From: a virus
Reading direction: 5' to 3' (one strand)
DNA length: 35,925 bases
Virus record (IMG/VR): IMGVR_UViG_3300049893_003853
Location: 1 to 35,925 of that record
A model generated the notes under the pieces. It worked only from the letters and a program-made list of their open reading frames with translations, searched no databases and was not told the origin of the DNA. The translations under genes and the position numbers were made by a program. Shown here piece by piece: positions 14,242 to 24,553 of the stretch (positions are counted from its first letter, which is position 1; each line of letters starts with the position of its first letter).

Positions 14242-16779
14242 ATGACTGGGGAAGTCGCTCTTGTCCACGCCGCCCGTAAGGCTCTCGCCATACGAAAGCT
14301 CGAACAACGGAGAGAGGTCGAAAGGACTAACCTTTTGGCCTTTATCAAGTATTTCTTTCAACACGAGAAAGGAAAGAATTTTGCCGAGAACTGGCACTAT
14401 TCCGTTCTCGCAGAATCGTTGTCGGATGTTCTGGCAGGAAAATGCCCGCGCCTCATCATCAACGTGCCACCTGGGTCCGGTAAAACAGAACTGATCACCA
14501 AGTGTTTCCCCGTATGGGCGCTTGGGAACCGTCCAGACCTGCAAATCATCGCCACGGGCTATTCCACGACCCTGACGCAAACCTACGGTTCCGAAGCGCG
14601 TGACTACTATCAGTCCGAGACGTTCAGCCAGGTATTCCCACGTCGTTCCCCCATCCGAGAAGACACCAACACGAAGGGTTTTTGGAAGAACGAAGCGGGG
14701 GGGAGTTACTACGCTACCGGAACGGGCGGTTCGATCACGGGAAACCGGGCAAACTGCGTCCGGTGGGATACTCTTATTGAAACAGAGAATGGTACGATAA
14801 GAATTGAAGACCTTGCGAAGTCATGCGTTCCGAGTAAAGTACTTTCTGTAAATCATGCCACAGGTAAGGCGGAGTACCGCCGAGCATTGGCATTTATGGA
14901 ATCGAATAACTCGGAAACATATGCCATTACCACATCTACGGGAACTGTCATTAACTGCACTGGAGAACACAAATTCTTCGTATTACGAAAAGGCTACGTT
15001 GAGGCGAAAGATATTGTTTCCGGAGATAAAGTCATTGAAGCGCACGTGTCATGTGTGCGGGAACAAGGCGGGAAAGAAATCGAAAGTGTGCAAAGCATGC
15101 TACTTCAAGATGAGAAAAGTAGAAGTTTCGGTAGCTTGCGACTTCTGCGGCAAGGAAATGAAACTGAAAATGTACGATGCCAGAAAGAAGGTAGCAAGAA
15201 ACAACAAATCTTGTTTTTGCTCAAGAGAGTGTTCACACGAAGCATATTGCGCAACGCATTTCAGAAAGTGTCTTCAGTGTGGAAAGAAAACGGAGACAAA
15301 GATAAGGAGATTCTGCGGGGAAGAATGCAAAAAGATTTACCGGAAAAGTCACAGAATCCTATCGGATATTTCCTGCGCAACCTGTGGGGTTATTTTCAAG
15401 CCGTTATCACACAGGACAAAGTTTTGCGGGATGGATTGCAAAAACGCACACCACTCGCTAAAAATGTCAGGAAAAGGAAACTCCAGATATTCGCATGGAA
15501 AAAGCTATGCTCTGTGGTTTTATCTTATGCGTCCAGTCATTTTAGAAAGGGACGGAAAGTCATGCGCAATTTGTGGTTGTGGATCAAAACTACATATTCA
15601 CCATGTCAATCACAATCCTGCCGACAACAGAGCCAACAATCTGATAACTCTGTGCAGCACACATCATTCGATACACCATCACTCCGCGTTGTCACCGTTT
15701 CCTCAGTTGGCGTCCATCGCGGAAAGCAGGAGCGATTCTATGACATCCAAGTTGAAGGAAACAGCAACTTCTTTGCAAACTCGGTTCTTGTCCACAACTG
15801 CTTCATAATCGACGACCCAATAAAGCCTGATGAGTCTGGGTCAAACATTATCCGCACGGGCGTCAACAACTGGTATGACAATACCGTTCTTTCCCGTCTT
15901 TTCGACCCGTTGAAAGACTCGGTGATCATCATCATGCAGCGTACGCACGAAGACGACCTTTGTGGATACTTGCACGAAAAGGAAAAGAATGGTACGGGCG
16001 AGAAATGGCGACGGATTATCCTTCCGTCCATCGCAGAAGTGGACGAATTACCATACCGGAAGGCCGGAGAAGCCCTCCAAAAGAACCGTTACCCGCTCGA
16101 AGCGCTCGCCGCGCTCAAGCTCTCACTTGGACCGGCAAACTTTGCAGCGCAGTACCAGCAGGATCCGGTTGACCCTTCCTCTCGTGAGTTTCACCCGGAG
16201 TGGTTCAAGTATTATGTGGACCGCCCGGACGGAGCGCGCCGAGTCTTCACCGCCGTTGATCCTGCATTCTCACAAAAGGACTCTGCGGACGACTCCGCAA
16301 TTGTGACGGGGGCGTTTGAAGGCGACAAACTCTACATTTTGGAGATCACCGCAGGACACCTCGACCCTTTCCAACTAGAAAACGAGATCATACGACATCT
16401 GAAGGTCTGGAGGTCGGAGAAGGTCGGTATCGAATCGGTACAGGCCCAACAAGCCATATCGTTTTCTCTGAAACACCGCATTTCAAAAGAAAATATCCCG
16501 GCACTCTGCGAAGACATCCCCGCACGACAGGATAAAGATCTTCGCATCCGCCGTCTTATACCGCTTTATGCGCGTGGGCTTATCCACCACAAGAAAAACA
16601 CCGGTTGGGTGGAGAAATTGGAAGACCAACTTGTGAAGTTTCCCCGCGGACGACACGATGACGTAATAGACGCCTTGCAGTATCTCTACGAACTGTATAC
16701 ACTACACCCGAACACAGGTGTGCGGTATTCCCTCCCGACCGTCTCCTTTGATACTATGGGGAGGACCATTTTCAACTAA
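14242..16779 (+). CDS. terL: terminase large subunit, interrupted by an intein
   Basis: Packaging motor ATPase and nuclease. The 845-residue precursor contains an intein at residues 172-519; splicing would give 497 residues, normal for TerL. The N-extein has Walker A (VPPGSGKT, residues 75-82) and the block GTGGSITGNRAN. The C-extein resumes with CFIIDDP, where IIDDP is Walker B, so the insertion is immediately before the catalytic Asp. The nuclease domain is complete: FTAVDPAF with DDSAIV, GIESVQA, and RGRHDDVIDAL supply the acidic residues. Without splicing the ATPase would be dead, so the intein frame must stay open. A zinc-ribbon/HNH gene lies in another frame across the intein (see that entry). 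Portal follows 3 bases later. Confidence 0.93.
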   Translation: MTGEVALVHAARKALAIRKLEQRREVERTNLLAFIKYFFQHEKGKNFAENWHYSVLAESLSDVLAGKCPRLIINVPPGSGKTELITKCFPVWALGNRPDLQIIATGYSTTLTQTYGSEARDYYQSETFSQVFPRRSPIREDTNTKGFWKNEAGGSYYATGTGGSITGNRANCVRWDTLIETENGTIRIEDLAKSCVPSKVLSVNHATGKAEYRRALAFMESNNSETYAITTSTGTVINCTGEHKFFVLRKGYVEAKDIVSGDKVIEAHVSCVREQGGKEIESVQSMLLQDEKSRSFGSLRLLRQGNETENVRCQKEGSKKQQILFLLKRVFTRSILRNAFQKVSSVWKENGDKDKEILRGRMQKDLPEKSQNPIGYFLRNLWGYFQAVITQDKVLRDGLQKRTPLAKNVRKRKLQIFAWKKLCSVVLSYASSHFRKGRKVMRNLWLWIKTTYSPCQSQSCRQQSQQSDNSVQHTSFDTPSLRVVTVSSVGVHRGKQERFYDIQVEGNSNFFANSVLVHNCFIIDDPIKPDESGSNIIRTGVNNWYDNTVLSRLFDPLKDSVIIIMQRTHEDDLCGYLHEKEKNGTGEKWRRIILPSIAEVDELPYRKAGEALQKNRYPLEALAALKLSLGPANFAAQYQQDPVDPSSREFHPEWFKYYVDRPDGARRVFTAVDPAFSQKDSADDSAIVTGAFEGDKLYILEITAGHLDPFQLENEIIRHLKVWRSEKVGIESVQAQQAISFSLKHRISKENIPALCEDIPARQDKDLRIRRLIPLYARGLIHHKKNTGWVEKLEDQLVKFPRGRHDDVIDALQYLYELYTLHPNTGVRYSLPTVSFDTMGRTIFN
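14755..15798 (+). other. intein (348 aa) at the Walker B site of the large terminase
   Basis: Begins at Cys172 (TGC 14755-14757; CVRWDTLIETENG is block A, with WDT where GDT is usual). Block B is TGEH (residues 240-243, Thr and His of the TxxH motif). Another splice-domain stretch, KGYVEAKDIVSGDKVIEAHV, ends near 15048. Block F is RFYDIQVEGNSNFFAN and block G is SVLVHN, with penultimate His518 and terminal Asn519; the +1 residue is Cys520. All residues for standard Cys-type splicing are present. The stretch between about 15049 and 15682 is open in this frame but looks like an out-of-frame translation (Lys/Arg/Gln/Ser-rich, no domain pattern). Confidence 0.9.
15035..15808 (+). CDS. zinc-ribbon HNH homing endonuclease in the +1 frame of the intein
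   Basis: From TTG 15035 (GGAG at 15022-15025, 9 bases upstream) this frame gives 257 residues: four Cys4 zinc ribbons (C5/C8/C19/C22; C35/C38/C62/C66; C79/C82/C94/C98; C114/C117/C131/C135) and an HNH nuclease (CAICGCG at 177, HIHHVNH at 187-193, NRANNLITLC at 198-207, then HH at 210-211). It is a textbook phage HNH enzyme. The last 40 residues, to TAA at 15806-15808, look like out-of-frame intein sequence, as does everything upstream of 15035; the open frame continues back to ATG 14855. It could be made by internal initiation or by frameshifting on the terminase message. It would cut an intein-less terL allele to spread the intein. Confidence 0.82.
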   Translation: MKRTCHVCGNKAGKKSKVCKACYFKMRKVEVSVACDFCGKEMKLKMYDARKKVARNNKSCFCSRECSHEAYCATHFRKCLQCGKKTETKIRRFCGEECKKIYRKSHRILSDISCATCGVIFKPLSHRTKFCGMDCKNAHHSLKMSGKGNSRYSHGKSYALWFYLMRPVILERDGKSCAICGCGSKLHIHHVNHNPADNRANNLITLCSTHHSIHHHSALSPFPQLASIAESRSDSMTSKLKETATSLQTRFLSTTAS

Positions 16780-16782
16780 AGT

Positions 16783-18603
16783 ATGAAGGCACTCCCACTA
16801 GAACAGCAAAGCAAGGCAGTTCTGCACGTTATGGACGTGCGAAGCCAGTATGATGATCTCATGCAGGACTGGCGAGACCGGAACATGCGTGTCTATGACG
16901 CCGTGACGACCTTCGAGGCTGGAAAATCCAACGATTGGGACACGAATTTCAAGGTCAACAAAGCCTTTGAAATCGAGAACAAGTGGCTCGGAAGACTGTT
17001 TGCCAAGGCTCCCAACCCGATTGTCTCCGTCCGAACGGACATTTTTGACGAGGAAACTGACAGAAAACAGACTGCGGAAGAGCGCAACAAGAAGCTGGAG
17101 ACGATGGACTTGTACGCCCGCGCTGCGCAGGACTATCTCAAGAGCGTCTTCAACCGGAAAGAACAGAAGAAAAAGATCCGTTCCTGGGTCCGTTCGATGG
17201 TCCGTTATGGTCTCGCCCACACCGAAATTCAATACCGGTCGGTTCTCCGCAATTCCTACCGAGAGGACGGGAGCAAGGTGGAGAAGGTCGTTGACCAATA
17301 CCCGACCATTGAGAATATCAGCTTCACCGACGTCTTCTTCGATCCGCGCTATACCTCGCTGGACGAGATGCCCGCATTTATCACGGTCCGCCGTGGTGTT
17401 CGGTTCTCCGAACTGAAAGGAAACAAAGAATACTTCAACCTGGACAAAATTGCCGAACTTCCAGATTATTCTATCTACAAAGAAAAGCTGGATACCTACA
17501 AGGCCCAAGTGGCCAATATCGCTGGTATTCCTGCGGGGAGTGTGATCGACTACCTCGACCGTGACAACCTGGACATCACCAAGTTCTACGGATGGTTTTC
17601 CGAGACGGAAGACGTCCGGGATGAAAAATACTGCGAACTGACGATTGCCGGAGGAATCCTTTTGATTGGATACAAAGAAATTACTGAAAAGCCCATCGAA
17701 AAGATTTCGGCGTTTGATGATACCGAGACCTATTTCGCCACAGGAATCGTCGAGCCAATTCTCGGCCTGATGAACGAGACCAACTTCAAAAAGAACGCAG
17801 CTGCTGCCTTTATCAACCTGAACCTCTCCCGTCCATTTTTCTGGTCTGCACTTTCCCAGGTAAACCCTTCCGATCTTGCCTCGGCTGGACGGAGAAACGG
17901 TGGAATCATCCCCGTCGGTGGTTCGACGGAAGTCGCACTCAAGGAAATCCAAGAGTACCCGCTTTCCGAACTGAACGCATCGTACTTCCAAGAACAGAAC
18001 AACTTTGAACGGGACATGCAGAATGCCTCGTTCATGGTGGATACCTCACAACAGCCGGGAGAACAGGCGCTCACTAACACCGCCACAGGTGCAAAGATTA
18101 AGTTCTTCGAGTCCAACGCCGTGATTGCGATGGTCCGGGACAACTTTGAAGAAGGTCTCCGCTCGCTCTGTTACAAACTCTTGCTCTCTGCCTTCGACAA
18201 CATCAAGGGCAACGTGGTGATCAAGAAGTCAGACGACACGGGTTTCTGGGAAGTAAACAAAGAAATGTTCCGGAATGCCATCGAGCGTTTTGACATTCAG
18301 ATCGAAATCGACTCGTCCAGCTTGGAAGGACCGGCCAACCGTTCTCAACAGGCCATCGCCTTGATGAACATTCTGATGAACGCGCAGAAGATGGGCGTGA
18401 ACGTCAACACCGAAGAAGGTGTAAAGGACGTGATCCGCACGATGGAAGGCATGAAGCCTGAGAAATATATCCTCCCTCCAGCTCCTGCGATGGGACAGAT
18501 GGTTGGAGGCTCTCCCATCGCCGCCCCAGTGTCGAATCCCTCCGAAGCAGCACAAACCACGCAGGACGTGATCGGCAAGGCATCTATTATTAACGGACTG
18601 TAA
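16783..18603 (+). CDS. portal protein (P22-like podovirus type)
   Basis: 606 residues, the size of P22/podovirus portals, forming the dodecameric DNA gate at one capsid vertex. Seen are the N-terminal wing (QYDDLMQDWRDRNMRVYDAV, EIENKWLGRLFAKAP), the segment IRSWVRSMVRYGLAHTEIQY, ISFTDVFFDPRYTSLDEMPA (typical of portals that describe a site for a linker), the stem region GIVEPILGLMNETNFKKNAA and the C-terminal crown helix. Located immediately after terL and before the scaffold, as expected. The C-terminus ends in an Ala/Pro/Ser-rich tail. Confidence 0.88.
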   Translation: MKALPLEQQSKAVLHVMDVRSQYDDLMQDWRDRNMRVYDAVTTFEAGKSNDWDTNFKVNKAFEIENKWLGRLFAKAPNPIVSVRTDIFDEETDRKQTAEERNKKLETMDLYARAAQDYLKSVFNRKEQKKKIRSWVRSMVRYGLAHTEIQYRSVLRNSYREDGSKVEKVVDQYPTIENISFTDVFFDPRYTSLDEMPAFITVRRGVRFSELKGNKEYFNLDKIAELPDYSIYKEKLDTYKAQVANIAGIPAGSVIDYLDRDNLDITKFYGWFSETEDVRDEKYCELTIAGGILLIGYKEITEKPIEKISAFDDTETYFATGIVEPILGLMNETNFKKNAAAAFINLNLSRPFFWSALSQVNPSDLASAGRRNGGIIPVGGSTEVALKEIQEYPLSELNASYFQEQNNFERDMQNASFMVDTSQQPGEQALTNTATGAKIKFFESNAVIAMVRDNFEEGLRSLCYKLLLSAFDNIKGNVVIKKSDDTGFWEVNKEMFRNAIERFDIQIEIDSSSLEGPANRSQQAIALMNILMNAQKMGVNVNTEEGVKDVIRTMEGMKPEKYILPPAPAMGQMVGGSPIAAPVSNPSEAAQTTQDVIGKASIINGL

Positions 18604-18606
18604 TCT

Positions 18607-18921
18607 ATGAAAACCGGGGTTTTGGAACTTCTCAAAGAGTGGCGGGCAAACCGTACTTGGGAAACCGAGAAGAACGGCGCCCAAGAGGCGTTCAACCGTC
18701 AATGCGCTGCCGTCCAGGAAATATCCAGGACCCCTGGATATTCCGAAATTCTCCGTTTCTTCATGGAATCGGAACGCTTCGCCATCGACCGTTCTCTCTC
18801 GGCGGGAGGTGAAAAAATGTTCGAGGCACAGTGCGAGGCGAGACTCTGCCGCAAATTTCTTGGATTTCTTCGCTCAAGAGAGCTTGCGCAAATCGAAAAA
18901 AAGGATATTAAAGAAGAGTAA
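18607..18921 (+). CDS. hypothetical protein between portal and scaffold, 104 aa
   Basis: Mostly helical and charged, starting MKTGVLELLKEWRANRTWE and ending in a Glu/Lys-rich helix; three Cys. Small helical proteins in this position occur in many podoviruses but I cannot name the family. Starts 3 bases after the portal stop; its own stop is followed by a structured intergenic segment. Confidence 0.65.
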   Translation: MKTGVLELLKEWRANRTWETEKNGAQEAFNRQCAAVQEISRTPGYSEILRFFMESERFAIDRSLSAGGEKMFEAQCEARLCRKFLGFLRSRELAQIEKKDIKEE

Positions 18922-18952
18922 ATCGCTCGTTAATATCTCTGGCAACGCTCGA

Positions 18953-19006
18953 ACTCACCGAAAAACCGGTGGGTTTCATGGGTTGCAAGACCCTTTATCT
19001 TTTTAC
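18953..19006 (+). terminator. double hairpin with T tract before the scaffold gene
   Basis: Hairpin one pairs ACTCACCG (18953-18960) with CGGTGGGT (18967-18974) around a 6-base loop (one T-G pair). Hairpin two pairs GGGTT (18980-18984) with GACCC (18989-18993) around the GNRA loop GCAA, followed by TTTATCTTTTT (18994-19004). The second resembles a weak rho-independent terminator, the first a stabilising element. Together they would reduce or re-start transcription between portal and capsid genes. Confidence 0.5.
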
Positions 19007-19017
19007 CACGCAGTCCC

Positions 19018-19644
19018 ATGACGGACTCCAATAACATCACCATCCACGAGGATGACTCTGATGTGGAACTCTCCAACGAGGACGGCGGCTCCGGGGAAGA
19101 CGGAACCGACGGGAATAATGGTTCGGATGATACTCCTAAAAAAGAGGATCAACCCGACTCTGGCAAGCAGAACGCTGAACCAGAAGACATCGAAGTGTTG
19201 AAGAAACGCTTCAAGGATACGCAGGACGCCCTCCGTATCGCTAAGGAAGAATTGAAGAAGAAGTCCGGAGCTGGTGAACCCAAGGCCGGAAAGGTTGACC
19301 TCACGCCCGAGATGATCGAACAGATCAACGAAAACGTGCGTGTTGATGAACGCTTTTTCTCGCAGAACCCAGAACTTGAACGGCAGAAGGAACTACTCCG
19401 AGACCTTCGCGCCACGAAATTCACGCCCACAACGCCACTTTCTGAAGTAGCTCTTCGGTATGGCTTGGTAGAGCAAGAAAAAGTGGACGCAGCCCGATCT
19501 CGCACAGAGAAAGGAACTGTGGTTCTCAAGTCCAAGGATCCAGATGACATCCCCGATTTCAAGAAAGATCCCGTTGGCTATGACAAGTGGAGCAAAATCC
19601 ACCTGAATCGCCGCGGAGGTGTTTACAACCAAATCGGAAGATAA
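19018..19644 (+). CDS. scaffolding protein
   Basis: 208 residues with a strongly acidic, Asp/Asn/Gly-rich first 55, a central coiled coil (EDIEVLKKRFKDTQDALRIA), and a basic C-terminal third ending RRGGVYNQIGR. This composition and the place directly before the coat gene are typical of capsid scaffolds, which assemble the procapsid through a basic C-terminal helix-turn-helix. Assigned by context and composition rather than by a specific motif. Confidence 0.75.
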   Translation: MTDSNNITIHEDDSDVELSNEDGGSGEDGTDGNNGSDDTPKKEDQPDSGKQNAEPEDIEVLKKRFKDTQDALRIAKEELKKKSGAGEPKAGKVDLTPEMIEQINENVRVDERFFSQNPELERQKELLRDLRATKFTPTTPLSEVALRYGLVEQEKVDAARSRTEKGTVVLKSKDPDDIPDFKKDPVGYDKWSKIHLNRRGGVYNQIGR

Positions 19645-19650
19645 AAAATA

Positions 19651-19684
19651 GTGGGGAAGCGGAAAACATTTAATTTTCCGCCAC
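19651..19684 (+). promoter_or_regulatory. hairpin directly upstream of the major capsid gene
   Basis: GCGGAAAA (19659-19666) pairs perfectly with TTTTCCGC (19674-19681) around a 7-base loop; GTG (19651-19653) can also pair with CAC (19682-19684). The stem ends 4 bases before ATG 19686. A purine tract GGGGAA (19653-19658) lies just 5' of the stem; with the stem folded it would be about 4-5 bases from the start codon. It may stabilise the abundant coat mRNA or control its translation. Confidence 0.5.
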
Positions 19685-19685
19685 T

Positions 19686-20876
19686 ATGGCAAACGTTCGT
19701 ACATTTGCGACCGTCTCGTCTGCTGAATATCAGCGCACGTTTCAGGCCGAAGCTCTCTCGCTCGAAGTAGCCGACCTCTCTGGTAAGTCTCAACTTTCCA
19801 AGGGTCAAATCTTCTCCAAGTCCTACGCAACCGAAGTTCTCCCGGACGTGTACAGCCGCTCGGCTGACATGACTCCCGCTGACATCGCCGATGCCGCCGA
19901 GACTTTGACGGTTGACAAGGAATACTACATCTCCCGCTACATCGACAAACACGATGACTTGCAGGACCCGAAGAACGCTGGTGCAAAATACGGCGAAGTC
20001 GATGGTCGCGCTATGGCGAACCAGGTTGACTGCAACGTGTTGGGCGAAGTGTTCAACGCTGCAAACACGATTGACGACGGAGATTTGGGTGGAACGTCCG
20101 GCAACTCGATTGCCCTGACGGCTGCCAACATCATCGACGTGATCGGTTTGGCAAATGAAAAGCTGGACCTCCAGAACGTTCCTCGCGGAAACCGCGTGGC
20201 CGTTGTGAACCCTCGCTTCCGCCGCATCCTCACTGCCTACGGTATTGGAAAGGACACCCAGATGGGTGATCAGTTCTTCTCCAAGGGAGGTGCTGGTATG
20301 GTTGATGGATTCCGCTTGTACTTCTCCACGCTCACTCCGACGTCTTACGTTCTCGGTTTGGCTACCAACCCGACGGATGGCGACACGGTGACGATCGCTG
20401 GTCAAGTCTTCACTTTCGTTTCTTCGATTGGAACCACGGCTGGAAACGTTTTGATCGGTGCCGATGCTGATGCTTCTCGCCTCAACCTCGCCACATTGAT
20501 CAACACTCCAGGCACTTCCACTTCTACGGGCCGCGCCCTCACCGGCGAAGCTCTGAAGCGCTTCAAGCTCCGCGTGTCTGCCGTAAACGATGCCACTGCG
20601 AACACTCTCACGGTCAAGTACCTGGGCGGTTCCAACAGCTCCGTTTCCGAGACTCTGACAGCTGCTGCTGACGTTTGGGATGCAAACAAGTCCACTTCTC
20701 ACATCATCTTCATGCACGACCGCGCGATTTCCGCCATCGTTCAAGAAGCTCCGAGCATGGACATCAACAAGGCCCCGCTCCGCAATGGCTACTTCCAGAA
20801 CATCACTTCTCTCTACGGCACCAAGCTCTTCTTGGATGGCACGAAGATGGTGGTGAACACGAAGATCAAGCTCTAG
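19686..20876 (+). CDS. major capsid protein (HK97 fold, P22-like) with an inserted domain
   Basis: 396 residues, the main shell subunit. The N-terminus (FQAEALSLEVADLSGKSQLS) and the segment DVYSRSADMTPADIADAAET are typical of podovirus coats of the P22 gp5 kind, as are DGRAMANQVDCNVLGEVFNA and GNRVAVVNPRFRRILTAYG. Residues about 215-332 form a separate beta domain with NPTDGDTVTIAGQVFTFVSS and NVLIGADADASRLNLATLIN, a module also found in phage tail and head proteins. The HK97 part resumes at HIIFMHDRAISAIVQEAPS. Ends in TAG and is followed by a GC-rich hairpin. Confidence 0.9.
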   Translation: MANVRTFATVSSAEYQRTFQAEALSLEVADLSGKSQLSKGQIFSKSYATEVLPDVYSRSADMTPADIADAAETLTVDKEYYISRYIDKHDDLQDPKNAGAKYGEVDGRAMANQVDCNVLGEVFNAANTIDDGDLGGTSGNSIALTAANIIDVIGLANEKLDLQNVPRGNRVAVVNPRFRRILTAYGIGKDTQMGDQFFSKGGAGMVDGFRLYFSTLTPTSYVLGLATNPTDGDTVTIAGQVFTFVSSIGTTAGNVLIGADADASRLNLATLINTPGTSTSTGRALTGEALKRFKLRVSAVNDATANTLTVKYLGGSNSSVSETLTAAADVWDANKSTSHIIFMHDRAISAIVQEAPSMDINKAPLRNGYFQNITSLYGTKLFLDGTKMVVNTKIKL

Positions 20877-20884
20877 TCGGTAAG

Positions 20885-20912
20885 AGGGGGAGGGTTTACC
20901 TCCCCCCTGCTT
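20885..20912 (+). terminator. GC-rich hairpin after the capsid gene
   Basis: GGGGGAGG (20886-20893) pairs with CCTCCCCC (20899-20906) with loop GTTTA. The following bases (CTGCTTTAACC) contain only a short T run, so it is a weak terminator or a 3' stabiliser of the coat message. Confidence 0.55.
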
Positions 20913-20928
20913 TAACCTAAGCACTCAC

Positions 20929-21390
20929 ATGGCAAACGCATATCGCTCCGGAAACGGAGAAAAGGTATTCAACCGAGACATTCATTTGTCTCCCGGTTGT
21001 TCCCAAAAGCAGAACGGCGCCTATATCACCACTACAGTCCAAAAGACGTGCGTGGCAAACGCCGAATGTATTGACCAGAACATCTTTGTGGCAAACCGAC
21101 GCTGGCGCGTTGTCGGTATCTCCGAGGTTCACACCACGGCAGGTTCTGATGGCTCCGCAGTCTCGGTTCAAGTCAAGAAGTGTTCCGGTACAACGGTTCC
21201 CGCATCTGGAACAGCTCTTCAAACAGCTGCTTTCGATGCCAAGGGTACCGCGCAAACGGTTCAGTCTGCCACTTTGGCCTCTGATTCCATTTGCACGATC
21301 GAAGCCGGAGAGCGCCTGGCTCTGGACTTCACTGGTACAATCACTGCCCTCGCTGGCGTGTGCGTATCGGTCGATCTTATCCCAGCGTAA
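20929..21390 (+). CDS. capsid decoration-like protein, 153 aa
   Basis: The C-terminal two thirds follow a pattern seen in small phage head proteins: RWRVVGISEVHTTAGSDGSA, VQVKKCSGTTVPASGTALQT, AFDAKGTAQTVQSATL and AGERLALDFTGTITALAG. It is a beta sandwich just after the coat, between two hairpins, which suggests high expression. The exact location (capsid surface or tail) is inferred from position. Six Cys are present, unusually many for a cytoplasmically assembled protein. Confidence 0.65.
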   Translation: MANAYRSGNGEKVFNRDIHLSPGCSQKQNGAYITTTVQKTCVANAECIDQNIFVANRRWRVVGISEVHTTAGSDGSAVSVQVKKCSGTTVPASGTALQTAAFDAKGTAQTVQSATLASDSICTIEAGERLALDFTGTITALAGVCVSVDLIPA

Positions 21391-21395
21391 TAAAC

Positions 21396-21416
21396 GCCCC
21401 CTCACGGGGGCTTTTT
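21396..21416 (+). terminator. rho-independent terminator
   Basis: GCCCCC (21396-21401) pairs with GGGGGC (21406-21411) around TCAC, directly followed by five T (21412-21416). Clear intrinsic terminator, 5 bases before the next start codon at 21421. Confidence 0.88.
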
Positions 21417-21420
21417 CACT

Positions 21421-21711
21421 ATGAGAGTATCAGTCCCAACCACCTCTGCAAACATGAAATCGCTCCTCACTCCAGAGGAATTTTCTGCTGCACACCGTGG
21501 GCTTGTCACGCAAGACGGAATGTTTCGCTTCACCATTCAAAATCTCGGTGAAACGAACATATTTTACGAAAACGGTTTTGACGCGACAGTCGAAAATGGG
21601 ACCAGAATTTGTCCGGGAGCGATATTTGTGAACTCTTCCGACAACCTGACCAAGGTACGACTCATTTCGGAGGGAAGCACCAATGACCAAATCCGCATAA
21701 GCATATCCTAA
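21421..21711 (+). CDS. small beta-rich structural protein, paralogue of the 28078 gene
   Basis: 96 residues. Aligns along its whole length with the 97-residue protein at 28078: both start with a VP-x-S/T motif, share a short helix near residue 15-30, then QDG followed by strands ([18 protein letters not shown] here; YNVRIANTGANIVYIEMG there), GT-x-I, a DNL/ENLSK turn, and end VR/IR-x-x-IS. They probably form small trimers or caps on fibres or capsid. Starts immediately after a terminator. Family name not known. Confidence 0.65.
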   Translation: MRVSVPTTSANMKSLLTPEEFSAAHRGLVTQDGMFRFTIQNLGETNIFYENGFDATVENGTRICPGAIFVNSSDNLTKVRLISEGSTNDQIRISIS

Positions 21712-21712
21712 C

Positions 21713-24541
<2,829 letters not shown>

Positions 24542-24553
24542 CCTTTCAACAAC

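Noticed and set aside
14855-15034. Upstream part of the frame-2 open region as part of the HNH protein
   Set aside because: It reads as out-of-frame intein sequence without pattern; the zinc ribbons begin just after TTG 15035. ATG 14855 remains formally possible.
16798-17991. 397-codon reverse-strand frame across the portal gene
   Set aside because: Antisense shadow of a well-supported portal; no start context and low-information sequence.
19623-20924. 433-codon open frame on the reverse strand across the capsid gene
   Set aside because: It lies antisense to a clear major capsid protein and its peptide has no domain pattern; biased codon use in the coat gene leaves the reverse frame open.
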